A stretch of DNA of 64,000 nt from a virus. The position numbers and the translations under genes are program-made. The notes below the pieces were generated by a model. That model saw nothing but the letters and a program-made list of their open reading frames with translations. It had not been told where the DNA came from and searched no databases. Numbering within the stretch: the stretch's first letter is position 1; every line of letters starts with the position of its first letter. Location of the stretch: positions 27,336 to 91,335 of the IMG/VR virus record IMGVR_UViG_3300028394_000057. The stretch is one strand, 5' to 3'. Of this stretch, positions 42,267 through 49,876 are shown one piece after another.

Positions 42267-42461
42267 TTAGTCGAACTTAGAATCTTGTTCAACAATGCTA
42301 TCTAGGTTTTCTACGATAGCAGGTAGGTCAGACCATAGGTAATGGTAGAAGATACTTTCTATCTCACTAGCCAATACTTCCCACTGCTTATCTGTGAATG
42401 TGCGTGAGAAGAATGTCTCTACTTCTGAACGGTGAACTGTGTAATCTACTTTATTTTCCAT
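42267..42461 (-). CDS. Small acidic protein, unknown
   Basis: This 64-residue acidic, mostly helical protein (TFTDKQWEVLASEIESIFY) has a canonical leaderless promoter that lies within the 3' end of the upstream gene. It is the last gene of the leftward region and is followed by a terminator. The function is unknown. Confidence 0.6.
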   Translation of the reverse strand: MENKVDYTVHRSEVETFFSRTFTDKQWEVLASEIESIFYHYLWSDLPAIVENLDSIVEQDSKFD

Positions 42462-42467
42462 AATACA

Positions 42468-42496
42468 ATTATACTCCTACTACTGCTGATTGTCAA
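42468..42496 (-). promoter_or_regulatory. Leftward canonical promoter, leaderless
   Basis: On the minus strand TTGACA (42491-42496), a 17-base spacer and TATAAT (42468-42473) are followed after 6 bases by ATG 42461. The -35 box lies in the end of the upstream coding region. Confidence 0.8.
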
Positions 42497-42746
42497 GGAA
42501 GATGTCATCTAATGTTACATAACCGTTATCTGTTTGCTCTAGGCTACCCAGCAATAAATCAAAGGTCTCATTGATAAACTTAGTAGACAGGGCTGTTGGC
42601 TTTACAATCTCATTGTCTAGCAGGTATGCCAGAGGAAGCCCTAAGTCATTATAGGAAATGAAGTCAGTAAAATTCTGGTCGTTACGATAGTTCATCCATA
42701 GTTCCGCTAGGATACTACATCTATCATCAAATGATGTTGCTGTCAT
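42480..42746 (-). CDS. Small acidic helical protein, unknown
   Basis: This 88-residue protein overlaps the upstream gene by 20 bases. It is helical and acidic with a tryptophan-tyrosine segment (LAELWMNYRNDQNFTDFI). No signature is recognised. It shares a transcript with the gene at 42727. Confidence 0.55.
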   Translation of the reverse strand: MTATSFDDRCSILAELWMNYRNDQNFTDFISYNDLGLPLAYLLDNEIVKPTALSTKFINETFDLLLGSLEQTDNGYVTLDDIFLDNQQ

Positions 42747-42927
42747 TTTTATTTTCTCTTTCGTGTTTCATTGCTTCTAATACAATTAGTAATCTTCTAT
42801 ATGCTACATTTGATAAGGTCATTGCTAAATACCGTCCAGCAAATTCTAAATCAAATCTTAGGTCTGATATCCAATTACTAAGTATCTCAGCAAACTTTTC
42901 TTCTTTTGTTCTTGTTTGTCTTCTCAT
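42727..42927 (-). CDS. Small basic helical protein, unknown
   Basis: ATG 42927 is preceded by TTGGAG and lies downstream of the promoter -10; a start at 42975 would lie upstream of the transcription start. The 66-residue product is charged and helical with a basic N-terminus (MRRQTRTKEEKF). The function is unknown. Confidence 0.55.
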   Translation of the reverse strand: MRRQTRTKEEKFAEILSNWISDLRFDLEFAGRYLAMTLSNVAYRRLLIVLEAMKHERENKNDSNII

Positions 42928-42946
42928 ATTTATACTCCAATATTCT

Positions 42947-42955
42947 ATTATACCA
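42947..42955 (-). promoter_or_regulatory. Leftward extended -10 promoter
   Basis: On the minus strand TGG-TATAAT (-10 at 42947-42952) is located directly after a terminator hairpin and about 20 bases before ATG 42927. Confidence 0.6.
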
Positions 42956-43002
42956 AAAATGTTGGGGAAGCACAAGTAGCAATATACCGCTCATGCTTCC
43001 CC
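42956..43002 (-). terminator. Leftward terminator with 9-bp stem
   Basis: GGGGAAGCA (42964-42972) pairs perfectly with TGCTTCCCC (42994-43002); on the minus strand it is followed by AACATTTTT. It ends the operon of 43057-44157 just upstream of the promoter for 42927. Confidence 0.7.
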
Positions 43003-43056
43003 TGGTAGTCAGACACAGAAACCCCTAACTGCTCTGACCATTAGTAGGGAGTGTTC

Positions 43057-43434
43057 TCAACCCACTAAGTCGTGAAGTTTACTTATACTATCTATCTCAT
43101 ATAGAGAGTCTTGACCTTCGATGTCTATACTATAGGGGTCAGGCAGGTCATTTAGGAAGTCGTTTATGTCCTTGCTGATTTCAAGGGCATACAGTTCGTC
43201 CCTAAAGTCCCACCAGTCAGTACCGTATTCTAGTTCACTACGGAACGCTCGTATCTTTGCAGTCTCGTTGATGTTACACTTATAAAGGATTCCTGTGTAT
43301 ACATGCGTAACCGCTTCTCCATCTAATATATATAAAGCAGGATTAAGAGTGATTACATCTTCCCATTGGTTGACACCATTCTCGTCATGTCCTAAATCTA
43401 CAAACCAAACATTTATATCCCAATACTTTGTCAT
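43057..43434 (-). CDS. Unknown acidic protein
   Basis: This 125-residue acidic protein starts MTKYWDINVWFVDLGHDENG and ends in a helical, aspartate-rich tail. It overlaps the upstream gene by 4 bases (ATGA-type). There is one cysteine only. No family is recognised; anti-restriction or DNA-mimic activity cannot be excluded from the acidity, but there is no direct evidence. Confidence 0.55.
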   Translation of the reverse strand: MTKYWDINVWFVDLGHDENGVNQWEDVITLNPALYILDGEAVTHVYTGILYKCNINETAKIRAFRSELEYGTDWWDFRDELYALEISKDINDFLNDLPDPYSIDIEGQDSLYEIDSISKLHDLVG

Positions 43435-43604
43435 ACGATTCGTTGCTCCAGTTCTTCTAGGGTTTCATTATTCCAACTAAGGTTATCATTATACCGCATC
43501 TGCTGTGAGATGTCAAGCACATTGTTGATAGCGTTTGTCCAGCCTTCTTCGTACCCTGCATCGTAGTCAGGGTTGTTGTTATACTTATTAATTTTATCTT
43601 CCAT
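43431..43604 (-). CDS. Small protein of the GYxxGW family
   Basis: ATG 43604 overlaps the upstream stop, while in-frame upstream starts would lie within that gene. The 57-residue product has PDYDAGYEEGWTNAINNVL, the pattern seen in the proteins at 36576 and 40951, and is otherwise acidic and polar. The function is unknown. Confidence 0.6.
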   Translation of the reverse strand: MEDKINKYNNNPDYDAGYEEGWTNAINNVLDISQQMRYNDNLSWNNETLEELEQRIV

Positions 43605-43975
43605 TAGTAGTTCCAATCTGTGTAGGTTCCATCGCCACCACATTGGTCGCAATCTTGGTCAGGTTCAGTCTCTTCATCATCTGGATTATAGCAGTCACAT
43701 ACGACAAACTTGCAGATGGTAATGCAAATGTCATCGCTGTCATCCCACGGTATTTCAGTAACATAATAACTAATCCTATTAGCCAAGTGATAACCTTGAA
43801 CAAGATATACACCTTCATCACCATCTAACTCAGTCCATACGGTAGAGTTAGGTTGCTCACAAACAAATAGCACTTCATCACCATAGGTCTCAAATGATGT
43901 AGTGTCATCTTTAACTAAATGGTTTTTGATAGGCTTGTACTTATTTACCCATTCTTCATAGGTCATCTCACTCAT
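43604..43975 (-). CDS. Acidic protein with C-terminal zinc site
   Basis: This 123-residue protein has an N-terminal EEWVNKYKPIKNHL, a beta-rich middle, and a C-terminal cluster CDCYNPDDEET plus CDQCGGDGTY, a rubredoxin/DnaJ-like zinc knuckle. It overlaps the upstream and downstream genes by one base. It is one of several zinc microproteins in this region. The function is unknown. Confidence 0.6.
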   Translation of the reverse strand: MSEMTYEEWVNKYKPIKNHLVKDDTTSFETYGDEVLFVCEQPNSTVWTELDGDEGVYLVQGYHLANRISYYVTEIPWDDSDDICITICKFVVCDCYNPDDEETEPDQDCDQCGGDGTYTDWNY

Positions 43976-44157
43976 CAGAACTCAATCTCGTAGTCATCAA
44001 ACTCAACTGTGTATGAGTTGTTGCCATCCCATACCTTTATCTCGTTGGCAAGTTCAGCCACCTTATCGTGGATGTCATTGTCATCGTTAGGGTCTTCTAT
44101 CTCAACTTCAAACTCTTGTGAATACCAAAAGCGAACTGTTGCTGTTATCTTTTCCAT
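43975..44157 (-). CDS. Small acidic beta-rich protein
   Basis: This 60-residue very acidic protein consists of alternating strands (ITATVRFWYSQEFEVEIEDP and YTVEFDDYEIEF) around a helix. It overlaps the downstream gene by one base. An AGAGAGAGTAAACCC leader precedes the ATG. The function is unknown. Confidence 0.55.
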   Translation of the reverse strand: MEKITATVRFWYSQEFEVEIEDPNDDNDIHDKVAELANEIKVWDGNNSYTVEFDDYEIEF

Positions 44158-44174
44158 AGGGTTTACTCTCTCTC

Positions 44175-44723
44175 TTAGAAGTGGAAATCTACTGGCACTA
44201 AACAGTATACACTACGATAGGCTGTCTTGTCAATACCCAGTTTTTTTCTCAGGTATTCAGTCTTTACTGTGCAGTCGCCAGTGTCAAAGAAACCACTGTC
44301 CCAGTTCCAATAGCCACGCATAATCTTCAAAGCACTTGACAGGCTAGGAATGTTGGCTTCGTAAATCTCACCAAAATCAAGGGTATCTCCATTAGAATAC
44401 TTAGTCATAACAGCATTGATAGTAGGAAAATCAAACTCAGAAAAGTATTCGTTGAACTGTGCCAACTGCTTTTGGTCAATCAAATCTAATGCTTCTAAGA
44501 ATGAACAAGCATTGTCATCATTGTAGATAAGGACAGGAACATCTTCCCACCTGCCACCAACCTGATACCAATCAGACCAGCCACCAACAAAGCCCTCTGA
44601 TGTTGCTTCGTGGTTCAGCCATTCACCTACTTCTTCCTGTGCTAAGGCTCTAAGTTCTTCGTCTGTGTATTCATCTTCTAAATCAAGTTCTAGTTCTGTT
44701 GCTAGGTATTGCATAGTATGCAT
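44175..44723 (-). CDS. Unknown acidic protein (182 residues)
   Basis: This 182-residue acidic protein is the first gene of the operon 43057-44723. It has a helical acidic N-terminus (LELDLEDEYTDEELRAL), a GGWSDWYQVGGRWEDVPVLI segment with several tryptophans, and two cysteines near the C-terminus. ATG 44723 or 44714 could be the start. The promoter is of the TGTCAGTGG type (variant CCCCTGACA at 44767). The function is unknown. Confidence 0.55.
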   Translation of the reverse strand: MHTMQYLATELELDLEDEYTDEELRALAQEEVGEWLNHEATSEGFVGGWSDWYQVGGRWEDVPVLIYNDDNACSFLEALDLIDQKQLAQFNEYFSEFDFPTINAVMTKYSNGDTLDFGEIYEANIPSLSSALKIMRGYWNWDSGFFDTGDCTVKTEYLRKKLGIDKTAYRSVYCLVPVDFHF

Positions 44724-44912
44724 GGGTTTACTCTTTCTCTAGGTTATATATCTATGATACAGGATACCCCTGACATTTGCAATAGTTCTGGGGAAAATGT
44801 TATGCTTTCGTAATCAACCAGGATGTTTACAGGTTTACATAATCATGGGGAAATTGTTATAGCATCGTAATACTACCCAATGTTTATTAGTTTACATAAT
44901 TATTTTCTGCGC

Positions 44913-44951
44913 ACAAAACCAGGGCAGTCAGATTGCTCCAACCACCCTGGT
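44913..44951 (-). terminator. Leftward terminator
   Basis: ACCAGGG (44918-44924) pairs with CCCTGGT (44945-44951), a 7-bp stem with a 20-base loop, followed on the minus strand by TTTTGTGCGCAG. It lies just after the stop of the 44964 gene and contains the GCGC box shared by many intergenic regions here. Confidence 0.6.
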
Positions 44952-44963
44952 CCCCTATTATCC

Positions 44964-45134
44964 CTATATGTCAGCCAAAACATTTCTAGCAGTCTCAACA
45001 AACTCATTGAATTCGTCTTCACGCTTTAGTCTCATCTCTATTAGTTTCAATACTTCTAGAGTAGGCATTTGATTTATACCCTTGACTTTTTTGAAACCGT
45101 CAATCATGGACAAGACGATTTCTTTGTCAGTCAT
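44964..45134 (-). CDS. Small helical protein, unknown
   Basis: This 56-residue protein overlaps the upstream gene by 8 bases. It has the sequence MTDKEIVLSMIDGFKK followed by two amphipathic helices (LEVLKLIEMRL and FNEFVETARNVL). It ends an operon of four small genes and is followed by a terminator. The function is unknown. Confidence 0.6.
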   Translation of the reverse strand: MTDKEIVLSMIDGFKKVKGINQMPTLEVLKLIEMRLKREDEFNEFVETARNVLADI

Positions 45135-45363
45135 TTACTTCTACCACTTCTATCATTTGATAAAGGTCATTATACTTTACGCTGTTGTATAGAATTTCCA
45201 GTAGTTCGTGATGAGCATAGTGAACCATGTCTTCCATTGTTCGTGGTTCCAGAGTTTCGCCTTCTTCAAGTTCGCTTTCAAGATACTCTCGTTCATTCTC
45301 GGTGTATCCATCATCTTCAAACTCAAAGTCCATTGTGATTTGTGCTCTAAGCATTTTAGGCAT
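45127..45363 (-). CDS. Acidic helical microprotein
   Basis: ATG 45363 follows GGAGAAGAAGT and is compatible with the 8-base overlap with the upstream gene. The 78-residue product starts MPKMLRAQITMDFEFED and continues with a very acidic helix (ENEREYLESELEEGETLE). The N-terminus resembles that of the gene at 45699 (MPKYYVKTIVEFSNEVEAD). The function is unknown. Confidence 0.55.
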   Translation of the reverse strand: MPKMLRAQITMDFEFEDDGYTENEREYLESELEEGETLEPRTMEDMVHYAHHELLEILYNSVKYNDLYQMIEVVEVND

Positions 45364-45706
45364 ACTTCTTCTCCTGCTTCTCCCAGTATTCGTCCTGAGC
45401 AATCATACTATCCAAATCGCTAATGCGACCTTCAATACAAGCAATAGCAAATCTGCTCAATGCTTTTGTGTGTAGTTCGTTTTCTAGTATTGCTAGTTCT
45501 TCTCTGTGTTGTTCCAACATAGTTTTTTCCAAGTCTTCTTCTCTTTCCTTATACATAGTTAGATAAATGTTTGCTTGTTCTGCTTCCCATTCATCGTGGG
45601 TAGGGCAGTAATCTTGATTGCCTTCGCAGATGTCGCAGAATGAATGGCAGTCAAAACTACCGTGATGTTTTGGACATTCTACTCTTTCGCAATCGCAATC
45701 ACTCAT
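45356..45706 (-). CDS. Cysteine-rich N-terminal zinc protein with coiled coil
   Basis: This 116-residue protein has a cysteine/histidine-rich N-terminus (CDCERVECPKHHG, CHSFCDICE, YCPTH), probably one or two zinc sites, followed by a long charged coiled coil. It overlaps neighbours on both sides by 8 bases. The function is unknown; it is typical of the zinc microproteins in this region. Confidence 0.6.
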   Translation of the reverse strand: MSDCDCERVECPKHHGSFDCHSFCDICEGNQDYCPTHDEWEAEQANIYLTMYKEREEDLEKTMLEQHREELAILENELHTKALSRFAIACIEGRISDLDSMIAQDEYWEKQEKKYA

Positions 45707-45875
45707 TATCTTCTTCTTCTTCGTCTGCTTCTAGTTCTTCAACTTCAATAGAATAAACTCCGTCATAGTGTAGGTCATCTTCCCACTTCCAACCAATCGC
45801 TTCTGCTTCTGCTTCGCTATCTGCTTCTACTTCGTTGCTGAACTCAACAATGGTCTTTACATAGTATTTTGGCAT
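45699..45875 (-). CDS. Small acidic protein, unknown
   Basis: This 58-residue protein starts MPKYYVKTIVEFSNEVEADS and has a very acidic C-terminus (ELEADEEEEDNE). The N-terminus is beta-rich with a WKWEDDLHYDGVYSIEV segment. A GAAAGA Shine-Dalgarno motif precedes it and the promoter lies at 45910-45931. The function is unknown. Confidence 0.6.
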   Translation of the reverse strand: MPKYYVKTIVEFSNEVEADSEAEAEAIGWKWEDDLHYDGVYSIEVEELEADEEEEDNE

Positions 45876-45932
45876 TTGTTATCTTTCTGTTAGGGGGTGT
45901 TGTGTTTCTATTATAGGGGATACCACTGACAT

Positions 45933-46241
45933 CTAGGACATCATAGACGCTTTTTCAAGCATCTCGTCATAGAGTATCTTGGAATTATCATAGGATAGTT
46001 TGTCTTCTAGGTTGCTCTTGATAGTTCTGAGCATTCGCAGATAGGACTGGAACTCAGGACCACTGGTATCGTGCCAACCACGCTCCGCACTGTCCCATAG
46101 TTGTCTCTCTAATGCTTCTATCCCCCAAGTGTAGAATTGCCTAGTCTGCCATTGTTCTAGGTCATTTCCGTCAGGGTAGATGTAAGGAGCATCTTCTTCA
46201 TCATAAACAGGGGTAAGGATAATAGTTTCGTTTTCATTCAT
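45933..46241 (-). CDS. Acidic helical protein, leaderless
   Basis: This 102-residue acidic protein starts exactly 6 bases after a TATAAT box of the TGTCAGTGG family (46248-46253). It has a tryptophan/tyrosine-rich helix (WQTRQFYTWGIEALERQLW) and a helical C-terminus. The function is unknown. Confidence 0.6.
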   Translation of the reverse strand: MNENETIILTPVYDEEDAPYIYPDGNDLEQWQTRQFYTWGIEALERQLWDSAERGWHDTSGPEFQSYLRMLRTIKSNLEDKLSYDNSKILYDEMLEKASMMS

Positions 46242-46415
46242 AAGTCAATTATACAGACTACCACTGACAAAAGCAATAGGCTTGGGGAAATCGTAACCCT
46301 TTCGTAATCAAGGTTTTTTGTTTATATAAACTATCTAAAATTTTGCGCACCGATTTGCCCACTTTGTCAAGTAGGAAATGGTGAGCAGTTTGAAATCTTG
46401 CTCAGGATTGTTTTA

Positions 46416-47429
46416 CTATACGGAAGCCAAAACCAAGTTCATCAAACGGTTTTTCTCAGCGTTGATTACAGGGTCAAAGCCAGAAGCAGAAGCGTAAATA
46501 CTTTCGTTGTTTGTGCCACGAGCATTACGATACCAGTCTAGGCGTTCTGTTAGAGCATTCATAGCACCCCAAGCAGTTCCAGCAATGGTGTTGTTGTATG
46601 TGCCAGTGTAGATAGATTGGATTAGTTCAATCTTATCAGACCACTTCTTCATAGAACCCTTGCTGTCCTTAGTTGGCATTGGATACGCTTTTAGAACAAT
46701 GTCGTTGAATTGCTGATTTGTGATTTCAGTTTCAATCATAGACTTAGCAAGAATGTCAAACTCGTCTAGGTAGTGATTAGCCAAGCCCAACGCTTCACGA
46801 GCAACAGCAATTTTACCCTCTGCGGTTTGTGTGTGTCTAATCTTGAATGATTGCTTCAAACCCTTTTTACCTTTTAGAGAAGATAGAGCAAGGTTGAGAG
46901 TGTTAGCACATACAACACGAACAGGAGTAATAGACGCTTGGATAGCGATACTTCCATCGTGGCTTGTGTTTAGTAGCAGGTATGACTTGACAACATCAGA
47001 CACGCCATTAGGGTCAAGGATAGTTTCACGCTCTAATGCGATTGAACCGAATACTTGTCTGCCACCCTTGATTGAACCAGCAGTTTCCCAACGACCGCCA
47101 CCATCTAGCAGGTTATCACCAAAAGAAAACAAGTCTTCATTTTGTAATGGAACATAACGCTCACCAACGACACCAAGAATGTCTGTCTGCTCTGCGTTGA
47201 ATGGATTAGTTCGTGATACGAATGAGTAGTTTCTATCGCTAGTGAAACCAGCAGGAACAACAACATCTTCAAGTCTGACATTCCAGTTGTCTAGGCTTGC
47301 GAGTGATAGCATTTCTGCGGTAGAAACTTCTTCATTGAATACAGTTCCTAGATTATGCCAAGCAGGTTGGCGGAGTGAAGCAAAACTAGCCTGACCAGTT
47401 GCTTCGTTGATTTCTAATTCGTGAGCCAT
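46416..47429 (-). CDS. DUF932 family protein
   Basis: ATG 47429 is preceded by AAAGG and lies downstream of a canonical promoter; earlier ATGs lie too close to or upstream of the transcription start. The 337-residue product (MAHELEINEATGQASFASLR, with VVGERYVPLQNEDLFSF, NTSHDGSIAI and VVCANTLNLAL) matches the DUF932 family of phage/plasmid-like proteins. The family has no firm function, but is common in large phages. It is followed by a conserved hairpin (46383-46403). Confidence 0.8.
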   Translation of the reverse strand: MAHELEINEATGQASFASLRQPAWHNLGTVFNEEVSTAEMLSLASLDNWNVRLEDVVVPAGFTSDRNYSFVSRTNPFNAEQTDILGVVGERYVPLQNEDLFSFGDNLLDGGGRWETAGSIKGGRQVFGSIALERETILDPNGVSDVVKSYLLLNTSHDGSIAIQASITPVRVVCANTLNLALSSLKGKKGLKQSFKIRHTQTAEGKIAVAREALGLANHYLDEFDILAKSMIETEITNQQFNDIVLKAYPMPTKDSKGSMKKWSDKIELIQSIYTGTYNNTIAGTAWGAMNALTERLDWYRNARGTNNESIYASASGFDPVINAEKNRLMNLVLASV

Positions 47430-47469
47430 AGGGACTACACCTTTCATTGTTGGATTTATTTGATAGTCA

Positions 47470-47498
47470 ATTATCCCACGATTTCGGGGATTTGTCAA
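47470..47498 (-). promoter_or_regulatory. Leftward canonical promoter of DUF932 gene
   Basis: On the minus strand TTGACA (47493-47498), a 17-base spacer and GATAAT (47470-47475) precede ATG 47429 by about 40 bases. A TTACGAA box lies just upstream of the -35 box, as at 48461 and 50595. Confidence 0.8.
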
Positions 47499-47556
47499 GT
47501 GTTTCGTAAAACAATTTTGCATTCTTTACCATTTCGTTACTTTTCGGGGCGCAGAA

Positions 47557-47608
47557 AAATCCCCCTGCTACTTTCGGGATTGTGTCCAGACTTCACAGGG
47601 GGATTGTA
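47557..47608 (-). terminator. Leftward terminator, large loop
   Basis: On the minus strand AATCCCCCTG pairs with CAGGGGGATT and is followed by TTTCTGCGCCCCG. The loop is about 30 bases. It ends the transcript of 47697-48134 and passes directly into the CTGCGC box of the next promoter module. Confidence 0.65.
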
Positions 47609-47696
47609 AGCAGTTTAGACACTTGCTTAGGTGTTTGGCTAACACAAGCCCTGTGATTTACCCTTACGGAACAGGGGGCTAGGGGAAGCCAATGGT

Positions 47697-48134
47697 TTAT
47701 AGCAAATCAAGAACAGAGTTGTATGTGCTTGATGTGATTGTTTCCTGAGTGGTTAGTTTTAGAAGCGATAGTGTCTTCTCCAACTTTTCCTTTTTGTCCC
47801 TGTTCTGCCAAGTGTCAGGGTCGCTAGGCTTCTCTGGCTTTGTGCCAATCTTAGCAACGATTTCCTTGCCAACTGCGATAGAAACAGAACCACGATAATC
47901 GCTGTTGATAGAGATGTTGTCTTCTTGATTACCATAGTCGCTGTAATCAACAATAGACTTTTTGTTTTTGCTAACCAAGTCAATTAGGTCTGCTGTGAAA
48001 GAAACAATCTCTTTCTTGTATGCTGAAAGCAACTTTGGATAATCTGCTTCTGCCTTAGCAATTTCTGCTAACTTGTTCTCAATCATCTCTACTACTACTG
48101 ATGTTGGGAGTTTTACGGATACGGAACGAGCCAT
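47697..48134 (-). CDS. Unknown protein with coiled coil
   Basis: This 145-residue protein has an N-terminal MARSVSVKLPTSVVVEMIEN motif, helical regions, and a beta-rich middle (ISINSDYRGSVSIAVGKEIV). It resembles small conserved proteins found in actinophages, but the function is unknown. A GAAAGTAGT motif precedes the start. A canonical promoter (TTTACA-17-TATAAT) lies upstream. Confidence 0.6.
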   Translation of the reverse strand: MARSVSVKLPTSVVVEMIENKLAEIAKAEADYPKLLSAYKKEIVSFTADLIDLVSKNKKSIVDYSDYGNQEDNISINSDYRGSVSIAVGKEIVAKIGTKPEKPSDPDTWQNRDKKEKLEKTLSLLKLTTQETITSSTYNSVLDLL

Positions 48135-48176
48135 AATGTTTTACTACTTTCTATTAGTGGGTTTTTGTATAATACA

Positions 48177-48205
48177 ATTATACAGGATTTAGGGGGATTT
48201 GTAAA
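48177..48205 (-). promoter_or_regulatory. Leftward sigma-A promoter
   Basis: On the minus strand TTTACA (48200-48205), a 17-base spacer and TATAAT (48177-48182) drive the gene starting at 48134. Confidence 0.7.
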
Positions 48206-48250
48206 TAGGCAGTTTAGACATTTGCCTAGATGTTATAGTTCTGTTATGAA

Positions 48251-48409
48251 CTACTTGGCAGTTGTCCAGCGTGGCTGTCCAGCAACATCAAGTTTGATAC
48301 GGACAGAGCCGTTTGCGTTCTTGATTACTTCCTGAACAGTGCCAACAACGCCAGACTTCTGGGTTGCGAACTGTGAGCCAACAGATGGAATGGTAAATGA
48401 ATTAGCCAT
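48251..48409 (-). CDS. KOW/SH3-like small protein
   Basis: ATG 48409 is preceded by GAAAGAAGC, while the in-frame start at 48460 would lie at the -10 box. The 52-residue product (MANSFTIPSVGSQFATQ, then VVGTVQEVIKNANGSVRIKL and PRWTTAK) resembles a KOW-like barrel. It could bind nucleic acid or the transcription machinery. A conserved hairpin follows. Confidence 0.6.
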   Translation of the reverse strand: MANSFTIPSVGSQFATQKSGVVGTVQEVIKNANGSVRIKLDVAGQPRWTTAK

Positions 48410-48749
48410 TTTTTGCTTCTTTCTACTTGTAGTTTTTCTCAACTTTTGTTGATAATACAAGTATAAGGCATAATCGGGGAAAAGTCAAGGGTATTCGTAA
48501 AAGATTTTTGTATCGTTATCATTTCGTTATCAAAATCGGGGCGCAGAATTTTAGTGAGCAGTTTATACACTTGCTCAGGTGTTAGGTATGTTATTATTCA
48601 GCAGTATTACCTCAATACCCTTTACTTGCCACTGCCTATTATGTTTTCTCCTTTTATCAAACATAAAAACTTTACCCAACTTTACCGCTTGGTGCGAGAG
48701 CAGTTTCAACACTTGCTCAGGTGCTTAGGCAGAAAAGAAAGGGAACTGC
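48410..48749. other. 340-base intergenic stretch with promoter module and two hairpins
   Basis: This stretch holds the promoter at 48460-48488, a TTCGTAA box (48494), two GTTATC boxes (about 48515-48533), a CGGGGCGCAG box (48537-48546), and two copies of a conserved hairpin (48556-48576 and 48698-48718). A leftward AAAAGGAG motif occurs near 48650 without a convincing start codon. No gene is supported. Confidence 0.6.
48460..48488 (-). promoter_or_regulatory. Leftward sigma-A promoter
   Basis: On the minus strand TTGACT (48483-48488), a 17-base spacer and TATACT (48460-48465) drive the 52-residue gene. A TTACGAA box lies directly upstream of the -35. Confidence 0.7.
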
Positions 48750-49133
48750 CTAAGATGTGATGTTCCAGTCATCTAATTCCCAGTGAGAGTTGTCTAGGTA
48801 TTCTTCTGCTACTCCCAAAGGATTTTCGGTAATGCCAAAATCTTCTGCTAACTTATCAGTATCAAAACCGATAGGGACAGTAAAGGTTGCTTGAACTTTG
48901 AAAGTCAATTCCATTTCAACTTCTTCTGTTAGTGTAAAGCCAAAGATTTCTGCTATCTCTGTTGCTGTGTCAAAGTCAATCTGCGAATTGGTTAGGGCTT
49001 CTTTCAACCAGTCTTCAAGTGTTTCTGTGTTTCTGGTCATCATACCTAATGCTTGCCAAAGGTCTTTGTTTTCTGTTGTTAGTTTTTCTAGTTCTTGTTT
49101 TAGTGCTGATAATACAGGGTGGTTGCTTTCCAT
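48750..49133 (-). CDS. Acidic protein with coiled coil, unknown
   Basis: This 127-residue protein starts with a coiled coil (KQELEKLTTENKDLWQAL), has a helical middle, and a beta-rich C-terminus (LTFKVQATFTVPIGFD) ending in acidic residues. The C-terminal beta segment resembles those of the small proteins at 43975 and 45699. Its promoter carries the TGTCAGTGG motif (49176). The function is unknown. Confidence 0.6.
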   Translation of the reverse strand: MESNHPVLSALKQELEKLTTENKDLWQALGMMTRNTETLEDWLKEALTNSQIDFDTATEIAEIFGFTLTEEVEMELTFKVQATFTVPIGFDTDKLAEDFGITENPLGVAEEYLDNSHWELDDWNITS

Positions 49134-49190
49134 TGTTTTCTTCTTTCTTTTAGTGTATCTCTATTATAAACCTAACCACTGACATTGTGA

Positions 49191-49568
49191 TTAGTCTTCG
49201 TCTTCTTCGTCATAGTCTTCACAGGTATCTCCACAGGCAGAGAAGCAAAGTTCGCATTCGTCTTCTTCTTGTTCTGCCCCTTGTGGAATAAGTGTTGTGA
49301 AGCCATCATTAGCATCTTCGTCTTCGCCTACGCTATGGACACCCTGAATAAACTTCAAGGCACAACTTTCGGCATACCACTTTTTTAGAGTGTCAAACAT
49401 TTCTGCTGGTTTCATTTCACTTCTGGTTCTAATCTCGTCATACTGATACTCACGCATAAGTTCTACTTGCTTGTCATCCATAAGCACATAGATTTTGTGG
49501 CAGGTATCAAAAGCGATACCCTGAGCAAACTGAACTGACATCTCTACATCATCCCAATAATCTTCCAT
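49191..49568 (-). CDS. Acidic protein with cysteine-rich tail
   Basis: ATG 49568 is preceded by GAAAGGAAACC; an earlier in-frame ATG at 49595 overlaps the -10 box. The 125-residue product has a helical body (EDYWDDVEMSVQFAQGIAF) and a C-terminal cluster with four closely spaced cysteines (CELCFSACGDTCEDY) in a very acidic context, probably a zinc site. The function is unknown. Confidence 0.6.
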   Translation of the reverse strand: MEDYWDDVEMSVQFAQGIAFDTCHKIYVLMDDKQVELMREYQYDEIRTRSEMKPAEMFDTLKKWYAESCALKFIQGVHSVGEDEDANDGFTTLIPQGAEQEEDECELCFSACGDTCEDYDEEDED

Positions 49569-49693
49569 TGGTTTCCTTTCTTCTTTGTATTTCAATTATA
49601 CAGGCTACCCCTGACATTTCGGGGATATTTAGCGTGTTTCGTAAATGTGTTATGAGTTTGTTATAAAAATCTGCGCACCCCGAAGGGTAGGAA

Positions 49694-49876
49694 CTAAGCC
49701 CTAGCCTTATCCCATTCATACTGCTCAATAAAGTTCTTAGCAGATAACCAAGCACGATACATTATTTCGTCATCAGGGCTTCCCTGTATGTCCCAACGCA
49801 ATAGTCTTCCTATTGTGTGTGAGTTTCTGTCTTCTAAGTCTGCTAATACTATTTCGTATGCTTTCTGTAATTCCAT
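49694..49876 (-). CDS. Small helical protein, unknown
   Basis: This 60-residue helical protein (MELQKAYEIVLADLEDRN) overlaps the upstream gene by one base (TAATG) and is preceded by AGGAAA. It is the last gene of a three-gene microoperon (50102 to 49694) and is followed by a UUCG-loop hairpin and a GCGCAG box. The function is unknown. Confidence 0.6.
   Translation of the reverse strand: MELQKAYEIVLADLEDRNSHTIGRLLRWDIQGSPDDEIMYRAWLSAKNFIEQYEWDKARA

Larger units (their letters stand above)
46383..48718 (-). repeat. Five-copy covarying hairpin
   Basis: A 21-base element occurs at 46383-46403, 47608-47628, 48207-48227, 48556-48576 and 48698-48718. The plus-strand form is GAGCAGTTT...ACTTGCTC. 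The end pairs change together: GAGCA with TGCTC in three copies, AAGCA with TGCTT at 47608, AGGCA with TGCCT at 48207. Each lies downstream of a leftward gene. Covariation supports an RNA structure. Confidence 0.7.

Noticed and set aside
48590-48670. Leftward 29-codon frame with nearby AAAAGGAG
   Set aside because: The AAAAGGAG lies inside the frame and not before its ATG; no start codon follows it at useful distance.
48554-48760. 68-codon rightward frame in the intergenic stretch
   Set aside because: It covers two conserved hairpins and runs against the direction of all nearby genes, with no start signal.
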